From the NCBI GenBank assembly GCA_019247135.1, contig JAFAPL010000231.1:1-14190 (forward strand): 14,190 nt of DNA. The letters run 5' to 3'. The DNA is from Chloroflexota bacterium. Lineage in GTDB: Bacteria; Chloroflexota; UBA6077; CF-72. The number at the start of each line of letters is the position of its first letter. Positions within the stretch are counted from its first letter, which is position 1. The translations under genes and the position numbers were made by a program. Below, one piece after another: positions 1 through 7,248 of this stretch. The notes below the pieces were generated by a model. It worked only from the letters and a program-made list of their open reading frames with translations. It was not told the origin of the DNA and did not search any database.

Positions 1-1831
1 GTCGGCCGCTGCCAGTGGCCAGGGTGAAAATCTCCGAAAGCTGCAGCGTTTTGCCCGGCACTCCACGGACCTGCACCTGGCCGTTGACCAGCTCCAGGTC
101 CTCAACGGAAGTCTCCAGTTCGGCTGACGCAATACGCAGGATCTGATCTCGCGTGTCCTCCGCTGCGCGCAATACAGCCGGAGCAATCGTGTACGTCACT
201 TTGCTTCCGCCTGTCCCACCAACATGCGGCGCGGCGTTGGTGTCGGCGGTCGAGACGCGCACCGCGTTCGCGTCATCCAGTCCGAGGACCTCCGCGACGA
301 TCATGGCGAACGTCGTACTGGTGCCGGTCAGATCGACGGTGCCGGTGGTGAGCTGGAGGCTGCCGTCGGAATTCAATCGACACACCGCCGAGGCAGCATC
401 GGTTGCTCCGGGCCAGCCGCCGGCGGCGAGACCAACGCCCTCGTGTGGACCGCACGCGGCGCGCTCCGACTCGTACAGCGGCCGCGCAGCCTGCAGGCAC
501 TCCTCCAGTCCGATGCGCGGCCACGTGCCGCCATCCGCGGTGGCATCACCCTGGTGGGCCGCGTTCTGCAATCTCAGCGCGAGCGGGTCCATCCCCAGCT
601 CGCGCGCGACCTCGTCGACCGTGCTCTCGAGAGAAAATGCGGTCTGGGGTGCTCCGGGCGCTCGGTAGGCACCGGTGCCCGCCTTGTGCGTCAGGACCTC
701 GACTCCGTTCAATCGGAGATTTTCGAAGCGGTACAACGACCCCATCAGGATGCCCGAGATGCCGACCGGCGCGCCGGCCTTGCCGCCAGCGTCGTAGAGC
801 ATTTCGGCCTCGAGCGTCGTGAGCGTTCCGTCGCGGCGTGCGCCGAGCTTCACGCGCATTCGGCTCTGGGGTGCAGGATCGGCAGCCGAAAACTCTTCCT
901 GGCGTGTGTAGGTGACGCGAACTGGACGGTTGACCGCCTTCGCCATCGCCGCCACGGTCGGCTCGAGAAAACCGAACTTGCCACCGAAGCCACCGCCGAC
1001 GGGCATGGCCTGCACGGTCACGTCGTGGTCGGTCAGACCGAGCGTGCGCGCGACCTGGCCGCGCGTGTGGAAGAGCGCCTGGGTGGAGGCGTAGACGGTC
1101 AGGCTCCCGAGCAGATCGACGGTGGCCGTGCACGCCTGTGGCTCCAGATACGCCTGGGAGACCCAGCTGGTGTTGTACTCGCGCTCGACGATGACGTCGG
1201 CCTCGCGAAATCCAGCATCGACGTCGCCACGCTCGAAGCGCACGCGGCTGGCCACGTTCGGTGCGCGTTCGTCGCCCTCCTCCGTGACAGTCTGCGTCGC
1301 TGCGCCGTGCATGGCCAGGTCGGCCTGGTCGAGCTCACGCTGCTCTCCGAGGACGGCGACCTCGGACGTGAGCGCGGCGACCGGATCGACGACCGGTGGC
1401 AACGCCTCGTACTCGACGTTTACAGCCTCGACGCCGTCCTGAGCGGCAGCCTCGGTCTCGGCCAGAACCGCCGCGACCGGCTGCCCGACATGTGTCGTAC
1501 GGTCCAACGCGAGCACGATCTGACGCGCTTGAACGGCGGCATCGATATCGGCGACGGGCAGGTCGCGTGCGCTGAGGACGGCGCTCACGCCCGGGATATT
1601 CAGCGCGGCTGAGGCATCGATGGAGACGATGCGCGCCGACGCGTACGGACTGCGCACGAAACGCGCGAAGAGCGCGCCGGGGGCCTGCAGGTCATTGGCG
1701 AAGCGCGTGCGGCCAGTCAGACGCTCCGGCGCATCGGCGCGGGGCATGCGCCGACCGATGTGACGGAAGCCATTGCTATCGCCGCGGCCGTCGACGGGCG
1801 CGGACGTTGAACGCTGATCAGTGCTGTGCAT
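1..1831 (-). CDS. Xanthine dehydrogenase family molybdopterin-binding subunit (3' end off the left edge)
   Basis: This is the large molybdenum-cofactor subunit of a xanthine dehydrogenase/aldehyde oxidase/CO dehydrogenase-type hydroxylase; the substrate cannot be told. The reading frame is open from the ATG at 1831 to base 2 (610 codons), checked at 1831, 1000, 670 and 277. The N-terminus has the family opening IGRRMPRADAPERLTGRTRF (about residues 24-43). The glycine-rich cofactor loop VGGGFGGK is at 278-285 and GAYRAPGAP begins near 387. The second loop lacks the AYRCSFR signature of form I CO dehydrogenase CoxL, so CO oxidation is unlikely. Family members are about 750-780 residues, so roughly 150 are missing, including the expected C-terminal GxGE catalytic glutamate. 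No clear Shine-Dalgarno precedes the start. The FeS and FAD subunits are not in view. It is divergent from the HD gene. Confidence 0.92.
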   Translation of the reverse strand, partial: MHSTDQRSTSAPVDGRGDSNGFRHIGRRMPRADAPERLTGRTRFANDLQAPGALFARFVRSPYASARIVSIDASAALNIPGVSAVLSARDLPVADIDAAVQARQIVLALDRTTHVGQPVAAVLAETEAAAQDGVEAVNVEYEALPPVVDPVAALTSEVAVLGEQRELDQADLAMHGAATQTVTEEGDERAPNVASRVRFERGDVDAGFREADVIVEREYNTSWVSQAYLEPQACTATVDLLGSLTVYASTQALFHTRGQVARTLGLTDHDVTVQAMPVGGGFGGKFGFLEPTVAAMAKAVNRPVRVTYTRQEEFSAADPAPQSRMRVKLGARRDGTLTTLEAEMLYDAGGKAGAPVGISGILMGSLYRFENLRLNGVEVLTHKAGTGAYRAPGAPQTAFSLESTVDEVARELGMDPLALRLQNAAHQGDATADGGTWPRIGLEECLQAARPLYESERAACGPHEGVGLAAGGWPGATDAASAVCRLNSDGSLQLTTGTVDLTGTSTTFAMIVAEVLGLDDANAVRVSTADTNAAPHVGGTGGSKVTYTIAPAVLRAAEDTRDQILRIASAELETSVEDLELVNGQVQVRGVPGKTLQLSEIFTLATGSGR

Positions 1832-1963
1832 GGAGAGGCTCGTCGAGGATGATAGCCCGTGAGTGTTCCACACCCTCTACACAGCGGCGCCCCAGGCAAA
1901 GCTGAGCTCGGGACGGTGCGCAGACGTACACTTTTCTATTCACTTCGAAGCGAATCAATCAAC
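1832..1963. promoter_or_regulatory. Divergent intergenic region between the molybdopterin subunit and the HD gene
   Basis: These 132 bases separate two divergent starts, so promoters for both genes should lie here. It is AT-richer near 1928-1963, on the side of the HD gene (around ACTTTTCTATTC). I could not assign convincing -35/-10 pairs or an operator. An in-frame GTG at 1859 would extend the HD protein by 35 residues, but it would leave only 27 bases between the two starts. That argues for the ATG at 1964. Confidence 0.35.
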
Positions 1964-2863
1964 ATGATCAAACTTGGCATCGACGCACCCCACGGCTCTC
2001 GCACCAGCCAGGTGGTGCAAGTGCTTGAAACCGATATCGAAATCCAAACGCTCTGGTACATGGCCAACCGCACCTCCAAACGGGCCGCGGTGAACGACCA
2101 CGGTCCGATTCACGTGCGAACGGTCATGCACCACGGCGACAATCTGCTCCGCTTCTTGATGGAGGCGGGCATTCAGCCCAACAGCGTGGTCGACCACGCC
2201 ATGACCGCCGACGACGCACGCGTCGTGGTTCTGCTCGGATTGGCCCTGCACGATGTGGGGATGTCGATCCACCGCGATCGGCACGAGCTGCTCAGCGTGC
2301 CTATCGCGCTCGACTGGCTGCGGCGCAAGCTGCCGCCCATTTATGCCGAGCCGCAGCTGACGGTCGTCATCTCCGAGGTCTGCCACGCCGTTCTCGCGCA
2401 TAACGTCAACGAGCGCACGCTCACGCTCGAGGCGGGCATCGTCAAAGTCGCTGACGCACTCGATATGACCAAGGGTCGCTCGCGCAAAGCGATCTCGGCT
2501 GGCAAGATCGACATCCATTCGATCTCGGCGGCCGCTGTCGAAAGGGTGCGGGTGACGCGCGGGATCAACAAGCCGGTCCGGATCGAGGTCGACATCAACA
2601 ATCCGGCGGCCGTCTTCCACTTGAACGAAGTCTTTGGCCAGAAGCTGGCACACTCGAGCATCGAGCCGTACGTGGAGGTGCCCAAGCTCGACGAGCTGCT
2701 GGAATCGCTCCGCCAGCTCGGCACGAGCGAGGATCCGCAGCGGGATGCCGAAGCGACCACGGCTACCAACGGGCGATCGGAGGAGCTACGGGTTGGGGAG
2801 GGACGTGGCGTCGGTGAGCCGATCGGGATCGGCCGGGGAGGGGTGCCCACGACCATCGCCTAG
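1964..2863 (+). CDS. HD-domain metal-dependent phosphohydrolase-like protein
   Basis: This 299-residue protein belongs to the HD superfamily of metal-dependent phosphohydrolases; the substrate is unknown. From the ATG at 1964, the HD ligand set can be read as H50 (in NDHGPIHV; H46 is the alternative), H96-D97 (LALHDVG) and D164 (VADALD). Further conserved-looking histidines are H103 and H107 (HRDRHE), H141 and H146, which could hold a second metal. It opens MIKLGIDAPHGSR and keeps the motifs DIHSISA and PVRIEVDI. I recall stand-alone HD proteins of this type from archaea and high-GC bacteria, usually about 220-260 residues. Here roughly 50 C-terminal residues are Gly/Arg/Thr-rich and look disordered. 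A GTG start at 1859 is possible but less likely because of the divergent neighbour. The Shine-Dalgarno is weak. No partner gene is visible on the same strand. Confidence 0.82.
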   Translation: MIKLGIDAPHGSRTSQVVQVLETDIEIQTLWYMANRTSKRAAVNDHGPIHVRTVMHHGDNLLRFLMEAGIQPNSVVDHAMTADDARVVVLLGLALHDVGMSIHRDRHELLSVPIALDWLRRKLPPIYAEPQLTVVISEVCHAVLAHNVNERTLTLEAGIVKVADALDMTKGRSRKAISAGKIDIHSISAAAVERVRVTRGINKPVRIEVDINNPAAVFHLNEVFGQKLAHSSIEPYVEVPKLDELLESLRQLGTSEDPQRDAEATTATNGRSEELRVGEGRGVGEPIGIGRGGVPTTIA

Positions 2864-2900
2864 CGAGGGCGTCGCGCCGCTGATAGGTTCTCGTCCGTCG

Positions 2901-3164
2901 ACGTGGGTTCAGGCGGGCTGCGAGCCGGCGAATTCGTAGTTCAACAGGCGTTCGGGCACTGGCTGCGCCGCTGCCGCTTTTTTCTTCGACAGGCGTTCAG
3001 GCCTCGGCCTGGAGCTGCTGTGTTCGTATAAGACAGGTGTTCAGGCGGCGGCTGCGAGCCGACGAATTCGTAGTTCAACAGGCGTTCGCGCCTGTGTGTG
3101 TTTGCTTCGACAGTCTTCAGACGGCGGCCAGGAGCTGCAGCGTTCGTATGCGACAGGCGTTCAG
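2901..3164. repeat. Degenerate tandem repeat, about 44-bp subunit within 120-132-bp units
   Basis: The core ACAGGCGTTC(A)G recurs at 2944, 2989, 3033 (ACAGGTGTTCAG), 3078, 3110 (ACAGTCTTCAG) and 3153, with a degraded copy at 2901. Spacings are 43, 45, 44, 45, 32 and 43. The sequences between cores also repeat every third unit: TCAGGCGGCGGCTGCGAGC starts at 3041 and 3161, with a shortened copy at 2909, and AATTCGTAGTTCAACAGG is at 2931 and 3065. Larger units of 132 and 120 bp result. Read on the minus strand, each larger unit begins with the last codons and stop of the adjacent Cys-pair gene (Leu-Ala-Ala-Ala-Ala-stop in the unit at 3041). The array therefore looks like tandem duplication of that gene's 3' end and flank, followed by decay. 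It is not a CRISPR array, because the intervening sequences are themselves repeated. Confidence 0.8.
2998..3011. repeat. Short palindrome inside the repeat field
   Basis: CAGGCC-TC-GGCCTG is a perfect inverted repeat at the join between two 44-bp subunits. It could be a small hairpin in a minus-strand transcript running through the 3' end of the Cys-pair gene. No T-run follows, so it is not a classical terminator. The equivalent place in the second unit (3118-3131) has lost the symmetry. Confidence 0.35.
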
Positions 3165-3400
3165 GCGGCGGCTGCGAGCTGGTCGCGGCGGGCTGACCTG
3201 CGGCTGATCGCGACCAGGGCGCGCGTGCCGCACTGTGGGCACATGCCGTCGGTGAAGACGGTGGCCGCGTCGAACACCGGCGGCGGCGTGACGTAGCGGC
3301 CGGTCGAATCCGCGATTCGTCCGCACCACGCGCAGCGCTGGACCACGCGGTCCCACGCCGATTCAGCGGCTTGCTTGAGCATCGAGTCGAGGGCGGACAT
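3161..3400 (-). CDS. Small protein with two Cys pairs (zinc-ribbon-like, sensor-tail type)
   Basis: This 79-residue protein has two Cys pairs, CAWCGR and CPQCGT, about 32 residues apart, consistent with one zinc site. The order CxWC, GRY, then DGMCPQC resembles the short module C-x-x-C-K/R-x-I-R-D ... SHGICPxC often found at the ends of PAS/GAF sensor proteins and response regulators. Here it stands alone, with a helical-looking N-terminus (ALDSMLKQAAESAWDRVVQ). Two ATGs are possible, 3406 and 3400. GGAAAG abuts the first but lies six bases before the second, so I chose 3400. The C-terminus is alanine-rich (QLAAAA-stop), and its last codons are copied in the repeats just downstream. Function is unknown; a redox or metal-binding adaptor is a guess. 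Confidence 0.62.
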   Translation of the reverse strand: MSALDSMLKQAAESAWDRVVQRCAWCGRIADSTGRYVTPPPVFDAATVFTDGMCPQCGTRALVAISRRSARRDQLAAAA

Positions 3401-3437
3401 CAGCATCTTTCCGGGGCATCGGAGACGAGCACCGATG

Positions 3438-3467
3438 CATACACGACACTACGCCCCAAAACTTCAA
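3438..3467 (-). promoter_or_regulatory. Possible sigma70-type promoter for the Cys-pair gene
   Basis: On the minus strand TTGAAG (3467-3462) and TGTATG (3443-3438) are separated by 18 bases, giving a predicted transcript start near 3431, about 30 bases before the ATG at 3400. The -35 is good (TTGAAG against TTGACA) and the -10 is poor. Placement supports it, but there is no other evidence. Confidence 0.3.
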
Positions 3468-3474
3468 GCGAGCT

Positions 3475-3488
3475 GTGAACCGCTTCAC
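3475..3488. promoter_or_regulatory. Palindrome GTGAA-CCGC-TTCAC, possible operator
   Basis: A perfect 5-base inverted repeat around CCGC lies seven bases upstream of the candidate -35 box of the Cys-pair gene. That position would suit a transcription-factor dimer site. It is short enough to arise by chance in GC-rich DNA, and no second copy was noticed in the window. Confidence 0.25.
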
Positions 3489-3621
3489 GTTCTTGATGTC
3501 GGCTGGCTTACATTTCTGACGCGGCGGTTCACGAGCACGACCACGACAATGAGCTCGCACACCAGGATCGGCGCGAAGCTTGACGGCGGTGGTCGGCGGC
3601 GGCACTCGACTACCAGTGATC

Positions 3622-3642
3622 AGCTATGAGCTATCAGCTATC
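3622..3642. repeat. Heptamer tandem repeat AGCTATG/AGCTATC x3
   Basis: AGCTATG, AGCTATC and AGCTATC run head to tail, flanked by TGATC on the left and GATCA on the right, so the block is partly palindromic. It is AT-richer than its surroundings. Similar AGCTATC strings are common in bacterial intergenic DNA, but their role is unclear to me. Confidence 0.6.
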
Positions 3643-3765
3643 AGATCAAGTCGCGGGTTGCAGGTGCGAGCTGGCGCCATCACAGGCGGGAGCGGAACAA
3701 GTAGCTCGCGCCGCTGAGGGCTAACTTGCGCGGCGGCGAGTGCATGTCCGACCATAGGCGCGCGA

Positions 3766-5700
3766 ATGCGAAGCAAAGTGGCACTTGCGCTGGCAACGGC
3801 GTTTCTGTTCGTCGCCAGCGCGGCGCCCGGCGCGCGGGCTGATGGTTCGACCTCGACCGCGCCAGGAGCACCCGACACGCGCTTCTTCGGGGCAGTTCAG
3901 GCGATCTACAACCCCGATCGTGCCGCCCAGGCTGGCGTGCAGTGGGAGCGTTTGATCTTCCCGTGGTCACTCATCCAGAAGGAAGGTCCAAACGTGTGGG
4001 ATCCTGGCTATTTCACGGATCAGCAGATCAAGACCGAATCCTCGCGCGGCATCCAGATCGTCGGACTGGCCGCCTACACGCCCCAGTGGGCTAGCAGCAC
4101 ACCCAAGAAACCCTCGCCTGACAACGTTCCAGCCGGGCTGTATCTCGCGTACGACGATCCCAACAACTACTGGGGTCAATTCATGTTCAAGCTGGCCCAA
4201 CGCTACGCGGGCCAGGTGGATACATGGGTGATCTGGAACGAGCCGGACCTGTACACGGACCAGATCCTGTACACGTGGGACGGCGCCATCAGCGACCTGT
4301 ACCAGCTCGTCAAGGTTGGCTATCAAGCGGTCAAGAAGGCCAACCCCAACGCACGGGTGGCTCTGCCCGGGATGACGTACTGGTACGACAAAGAAGGCGG
4401 ACGACCGCTCTACCTCGCACGCTTCCTGGAGGCCGCCTCCAAGGACCCCACGGCCGCGGCGAATCATAACTACTTCGACATCGTCACCCTCCACCAGTAC
4501 GGGAACCCGCTGAACATCTACGCCGCGATCAACGTGATGAAGCGCGCCATGGCGGTCTACGGCGTGTACGACAAGCCGATCTGGGTGGGTGAGTCGAACG
4601 TGCCGCCGTACGACGATCCCACCGCGCCGATCACGCCCAACTTCCACGCCACGATGGATCAACAGGCGTCGTACATGATCCAGGCGTTTGCGCTAGCTCG
4701 CGCGGCGGGCGCCGACCGTATGAGCATCTACAAGATGGTCGACGAGCGGCCCGAGGGACCCGGCGAGCTGTACGGGCTGGTCCGCAATGACGGGTCGCCG
4801 CGGCCCGCTTTCAACGCTTACCAGACCGCGGTCAAATACCTGAGCTCTATCCAGAGCGCCGTCTACACATGGGACAGCGCGAGCGACCCGCCCACGGATG
4901 ACCAGATCAGCGCCCTGATCAACGACAACAACGGGCGGACGCAGTGGATCTGGCCCGCGGCGGTCAACCGCGTCGAAGTGGAACGCGGTGCCGAGCGCGA
5001 CATCATTGTCTGGAACGCCTCACCCAAGATGGTGACCGCGCAAATCCCAGCCGCCGCGAAGGACGCAATGGTCGTGGATAAGTTCGGGCGCGATACGGGC
5101 GAAGTCGTGGCTCAGAACGGCCAATACAAGATTGATCTGTACCCGACCAACGACAACACCGACCCGCGTGACCCGACGGCGTACCTGGTCGGCGGTGATC
5201 CACGGATCCTGGTCGAAAAGGTCGTGCAGCTGCCGACCGCGGTGGACGCGCCCATCCAGGTGGTGTGGCCCAAGGACGCCAAGTCGACGAACGTTTCGGG
5301 CGTGCTGTTGATGCCCAACTCCACTCAAGCGGTGCCGTGTCGCTGGAACCCGGAGGTGCGCCTGTACGCGTCCGTCGACGGCGGTCCGACGATCAACATG
5401 GGGCTGGGTGCACGCCGCATGGCTACCGATGACGGCGTCACCTATCCGGTCTGGGACTGGACCAACGTCGACATCTCCGCCAGCAACCAGGGCAAGAGCA
5501 TCGACTTGTGGATGGATGTGACTGACATCACCACCCATGCGACGCGCTGGACGTTCAGTACGGCAACCCCGACTCCGACCGATACGCCGACGCCCATCCC
5601 GTCAGCAACGAGCACACCGACGCCGACGGACGATCAGGCGACGCCGACACCGACGCCGCAATTGACCTGGCAGCAGAAGCCCACCTCCAGCTGCCAGTAA
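3766..5700 (+). CDS. Secreted glycoside hydrolase, clan GH-A type (GH39/GH5-like), with Thr/Pro-rich tail
   Basis: This 644-residue exported enzyme probably cleaves beta-linked polysaccharide or oligosaccharide; the substrate is not readable. A signal peptide covers about residues 1-25 (MRSKVA, hydrophobic core, then ARA before D26). A TIM-barrel catalytic domain runs about 38-355: WVIWNEPDL carries the likely acid/base E159, and PIWVGESN carries the likely nucleophile E276, the Glu pair expected in clan GH-A retaining enzymes. Residues about 360-595 look like beta-sandwich modules that could bind carbohydrate or pack on the barrel. Residues about 599-634 are TPTPTDTPTP-like, a typical extracellular linker, but the chain ends ten residues later, so no domain follows it. 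The start is fixed by the signal peptide; no clear Shine-Dalgarno is seen. It is monocistronic as far as visible and convergent with the MFS gene. Confidence 0.85.
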   Translation: MRSKVALALATAFLFVASAAPGARADGSTSTAPGAPDTRFFGAVQAIYNPDRAAQAGVQWERLIFPWSLIQKEGPNVWDPGYFTDQQIKTESSRGIQIVGLAAYTPQWASSTPKKPSPDNVPAGLYLAYDDPNNYWGQFMFKLAQRYAGQVDTWVIWNEPDLYTDQILYTWDGAISDLYQLVKVGYQAVKKANPNARVALPGMTYWYDKEGGRPLYLARFLEAASKDPTAAANHNYFDIVTLHQYGNPLNIYAAINVMKRAMAVYGVYDKPIWVGESNVPPYDDPTAPITPNFHATMDQQASYMIQAFALARAAGADRMSIYKMVDERPEGPGELYGLVRNDGSPRPAFNAYQTAVKYLSSIQSAVYTWDSASDPPTDDQISALINDNNGRTQWIWPAAVNRVEVERGAERDIIVWNASPKMVTAQIPAAAKDAMVVDKFGRDTGEVVAQNGQYKIDLYPTNDNTDPRDPTAYLVGGDPRILVEKVVQLPTAVDAPIQVVWPKDAKSTNVSGVLLMPNSTQAVPCRWNPEVRLYASVDGGPTINMGLGARRMATDDGVTYPVWDWTNVDISASNQGKSIDLWMDVTDITTHATRWTFSTATPTPTDTPTPIPSATSTPTPTDDQATPTPTPQLTWQQKPTSSCQ

Positions 5701-5742
5701 GTAGCTTCTACTACAACCCGGCGCAGTCCGTACGCGCTTCAA

Positions 5743-5757
5743 CCCCAGGTACCGGGG
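5743..5757. terminator. Possible weak bidirectional terminator stem between convergent genes
   Basis: CCCCAGGTACCGGGG is a near-palindrome centred on GGTACC in the 75-base gap between the glycosidase and the MFS gene. A second small stem, GGCTG-TT-CAGCC, overlaps its end. No T-run follows on either strand, so the terminator role rests on position only. Confidence 0.25.
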
Positions 5758-5775
5758 CTGTTCAGCCGCTCTGTA

Positions 5776-7248
5776 CTAGGCGGTGACTGGCTCGCCGACG
5801 GATTGCGTCTCGCCTGCGTCAGAGACCTCGTGCGGCCGACCCCCTGGTAAGAAGACGGCCACCGCGATGATCGCGGCTGATACCAGCGTGAACATGCCGT
5901 AGACCGAGTGCAGCGCACTCGTCAGGACCGTCGCGAGCACACCCAGGTCGGCTGGCGGTAGCGTCGATCGGACGCTCGGCGACAGCAGGTCGTTCGGGTC
6001 CACCCCCGTCGCGGTTATGGCCGCCACGCCTGCCGTGAAAATCGCACCCGCGATCGAAACGCCGACTGTCCCGCCCATGTTGCGGGCGAACTGATTCGCG
6101 CTGGTCACGACGCCACGGTGCTCCCAACCGACCGCGGTTTGCGCCGCCAGCACAGTCGAGATCGTCACGAACCCGAACCCCGCGCCGAGCACACACTCGA
6201 CCGCCACGGGCACCCAGAGCGGGGTCGATGGTCCGAGCAACAGCAGCAACGCAAAGCCAGTCGTCAGCAGCGCGCCGCCAAGCAGGCACGGCATGCGGAA
6301 GCCGAAGCGTAGAAGCAGCCGCCCGCCAATAGTCGAGGCCACCGGCCAGGAGACGCTCGAGCCAGCCAGCACGAACCCGGAAACGGTCGGACTCGCGCCC
6401 ATCACCCCCTGGATGAACGGCGGCACGAACGCGCTCTGCCCATACAACGCGATGCCGAGCAGGACGCCGGCGAGCGTGCTGACGCCGATCACCCGTCTGC
6501 CAAACAGCCAGAGGGGTACCAGCGGCTCGAGCGCGCGCCGTTCCTGCCAGACGAACACTGGGATGAGTGCCACTGCCGCCACATACAGCAGTGTCTGCAG
6601 GGTGCCCCGAGTCAACTGCAAGGCGACCAGAAGCAACGCGACCGCCGCCGACAGGCTGATCGCGCCAAGGTAGTCGATGCGGTGGCCCTTTCTCGCAATG
6701 CGCTCGTGGAGAAAACTGCCGATGAGGAACATCGACAGCAGGCACAAGGGGAAATTGACGTAGAAAACCCAGCGCCAGCTGACGTGCTCGGTCAAGAATC
6801 CGCCAATGGCGGGCCCGAGGAGGCCTGACACGCCCCACACCGTGCTGAACAGGCCGGTGATCCGGGCGCGTTGCTCGAGCGGAAAGACGTCCCCGAGGAT
6901 GGTCTGATTGATCGGCAGCACACCGCCGGCGCCGAGGCCTTGCAGCAGCCTGAACGCGATCAACTGCTCCATCGTCTGGGCCTGGCCGCACAGCATCGAG
7001 CCGACCAAAAAGATCGCCGTGGCCACCAGGAAGACGGGCTTGCGGCCATACAGATCGGCCAGCTTGCCGTAGATGGGTACCGTCACCGTGCTTGTCAGGA
7101 GATAGGCGCTGAATACCCAGGCATACAGCTGGATCCCGCCGATCTGGCCGATGACCGTCGGCATCGCGGTCGAGACCACGGACGAGTCGAGCGCCACCAG
7201 GAATGTGGACACGAACAGCGCGAGCGTGATGAGCCGCCGTTCGGTCAT
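5776..7248 (-). CDS. MFS drug exporter, DHA2 (EmrB/QacA) 14-TM type
   Basis: This 490-residue inner-membrane, proton-driven exporter is of the DHA2 family. From the ATG at 7248 it shows ALDSSVVSTAMPTVI near 19-33 (the family's motif D1), GKLADLYGRK at 61-70 (motif A), RLLQGLGAGG near 100-109 (motif B) and GVSGLLGPAIGG at 139-150 (motif C, antiporter signature), followed by SWRWVFYVNFP. The length fits 14 helices. The frame stays open upstream to 7725, but that stretch is soluble-looking, non-MFS, and antisense to the SDR gene; the first hydrophobic helix begins just after MTERR, so 7248 is the start. No strong Shine-Dalgarno is visible. Substrate is unknown; toxic organic compounds or antibiotics are typical of the family. 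It is divergent from the SDR gene, and no regulator gene sits beside it. Confidence 0.93.
   Translation of the reverse strand: MTERRLITLALFVSTFLVALDSSVVSTAMPTVIGQIGGIQLYAWVFSAYLLTSTVTVPIYGKLADLYGRKPVFLVATAIFLVGSMLCGQAQTMEQLIAFRLLQGLGAGGVLPINQTILGDVFPLEQRARITGLFSTVWGVSGLLGPAIGGFLTEHVSWRWVFYVNFPLCLLSMFLIGSFLHERIARKGHRIDYLGAISLSAAVALLLVALQLTRGTLQTLLYVAAVALIPVFVWQERRALEPLVPLWLFGRRVIGVSTLAGVLLGIALYGQSAFVPPFIQGVMGASPTVSGFVLAGSSVSWPVASTIGGRLLLRFGFRMPCLLGGALLTTGFALLLLLGPSTPLWVPVAVECVLGAGFGFVTISTVLAAQTAVGWEHRGVVTSANQFARNMGGTVGVSIAGAIFTAGVAAITATGVDPNDLLSPSVRSTLPPADLGVLATVLTSALHSVYGMFTLVSAAIIAVAVFLPGGRPHEVSDAGETQSVGEPVTA

Larger units (their letters stand above)
3401..3765. other. Non-coding interval between the Cys-pair gene and the glycosidase
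   Basis: These 365 bases separate divergent genes. Short open frames here look like chance frames with no recognisable protein features. Besides the candidate promoter and palindrome near 3438-3488, it holds a heptamer repeat (3622-3642). There is also an imperfect inverted repeat, CTCGCGCCGC (3705-3714) against GCGCGGCGGCGAG (3728-3740), ending 25 bases before the glycosidase ATG. I see no clear promoter for the glycosidase. Confidence 0.5.

Noticed and set aside
224..1612. Long plus-strand open frame of 462 codons
   Set aside because: It is antisense to the molybdopterin subunit, whose minus-strand frame carries the family motifs. The plus frame is Arg-rich with no recognisable domain.
1..1831. 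Form I carbon monoxide dehydrogenase large subunit (coxL)
   Set aside because: The active-site loop reads AYRAPGAP, not AYRCSFR.
1859..1963. GTG start adding 35 residues to the HD protein
   Set aside because: It would leave 27 bases between divergent starts, and the extra residues do not resemble the family's N-terminus.
2901..3164. CRISPR array
   Set aside because: The core is only about 12 bases and variable, spacers are not unique but repeat every third unit, and no cas genes are present.
2901..3164. Integron attC sites
   Set aside because: No GTTRRRY/RYYYAAC core pairs and no integrase; the period and inverted-repeat structure do not fit attC.
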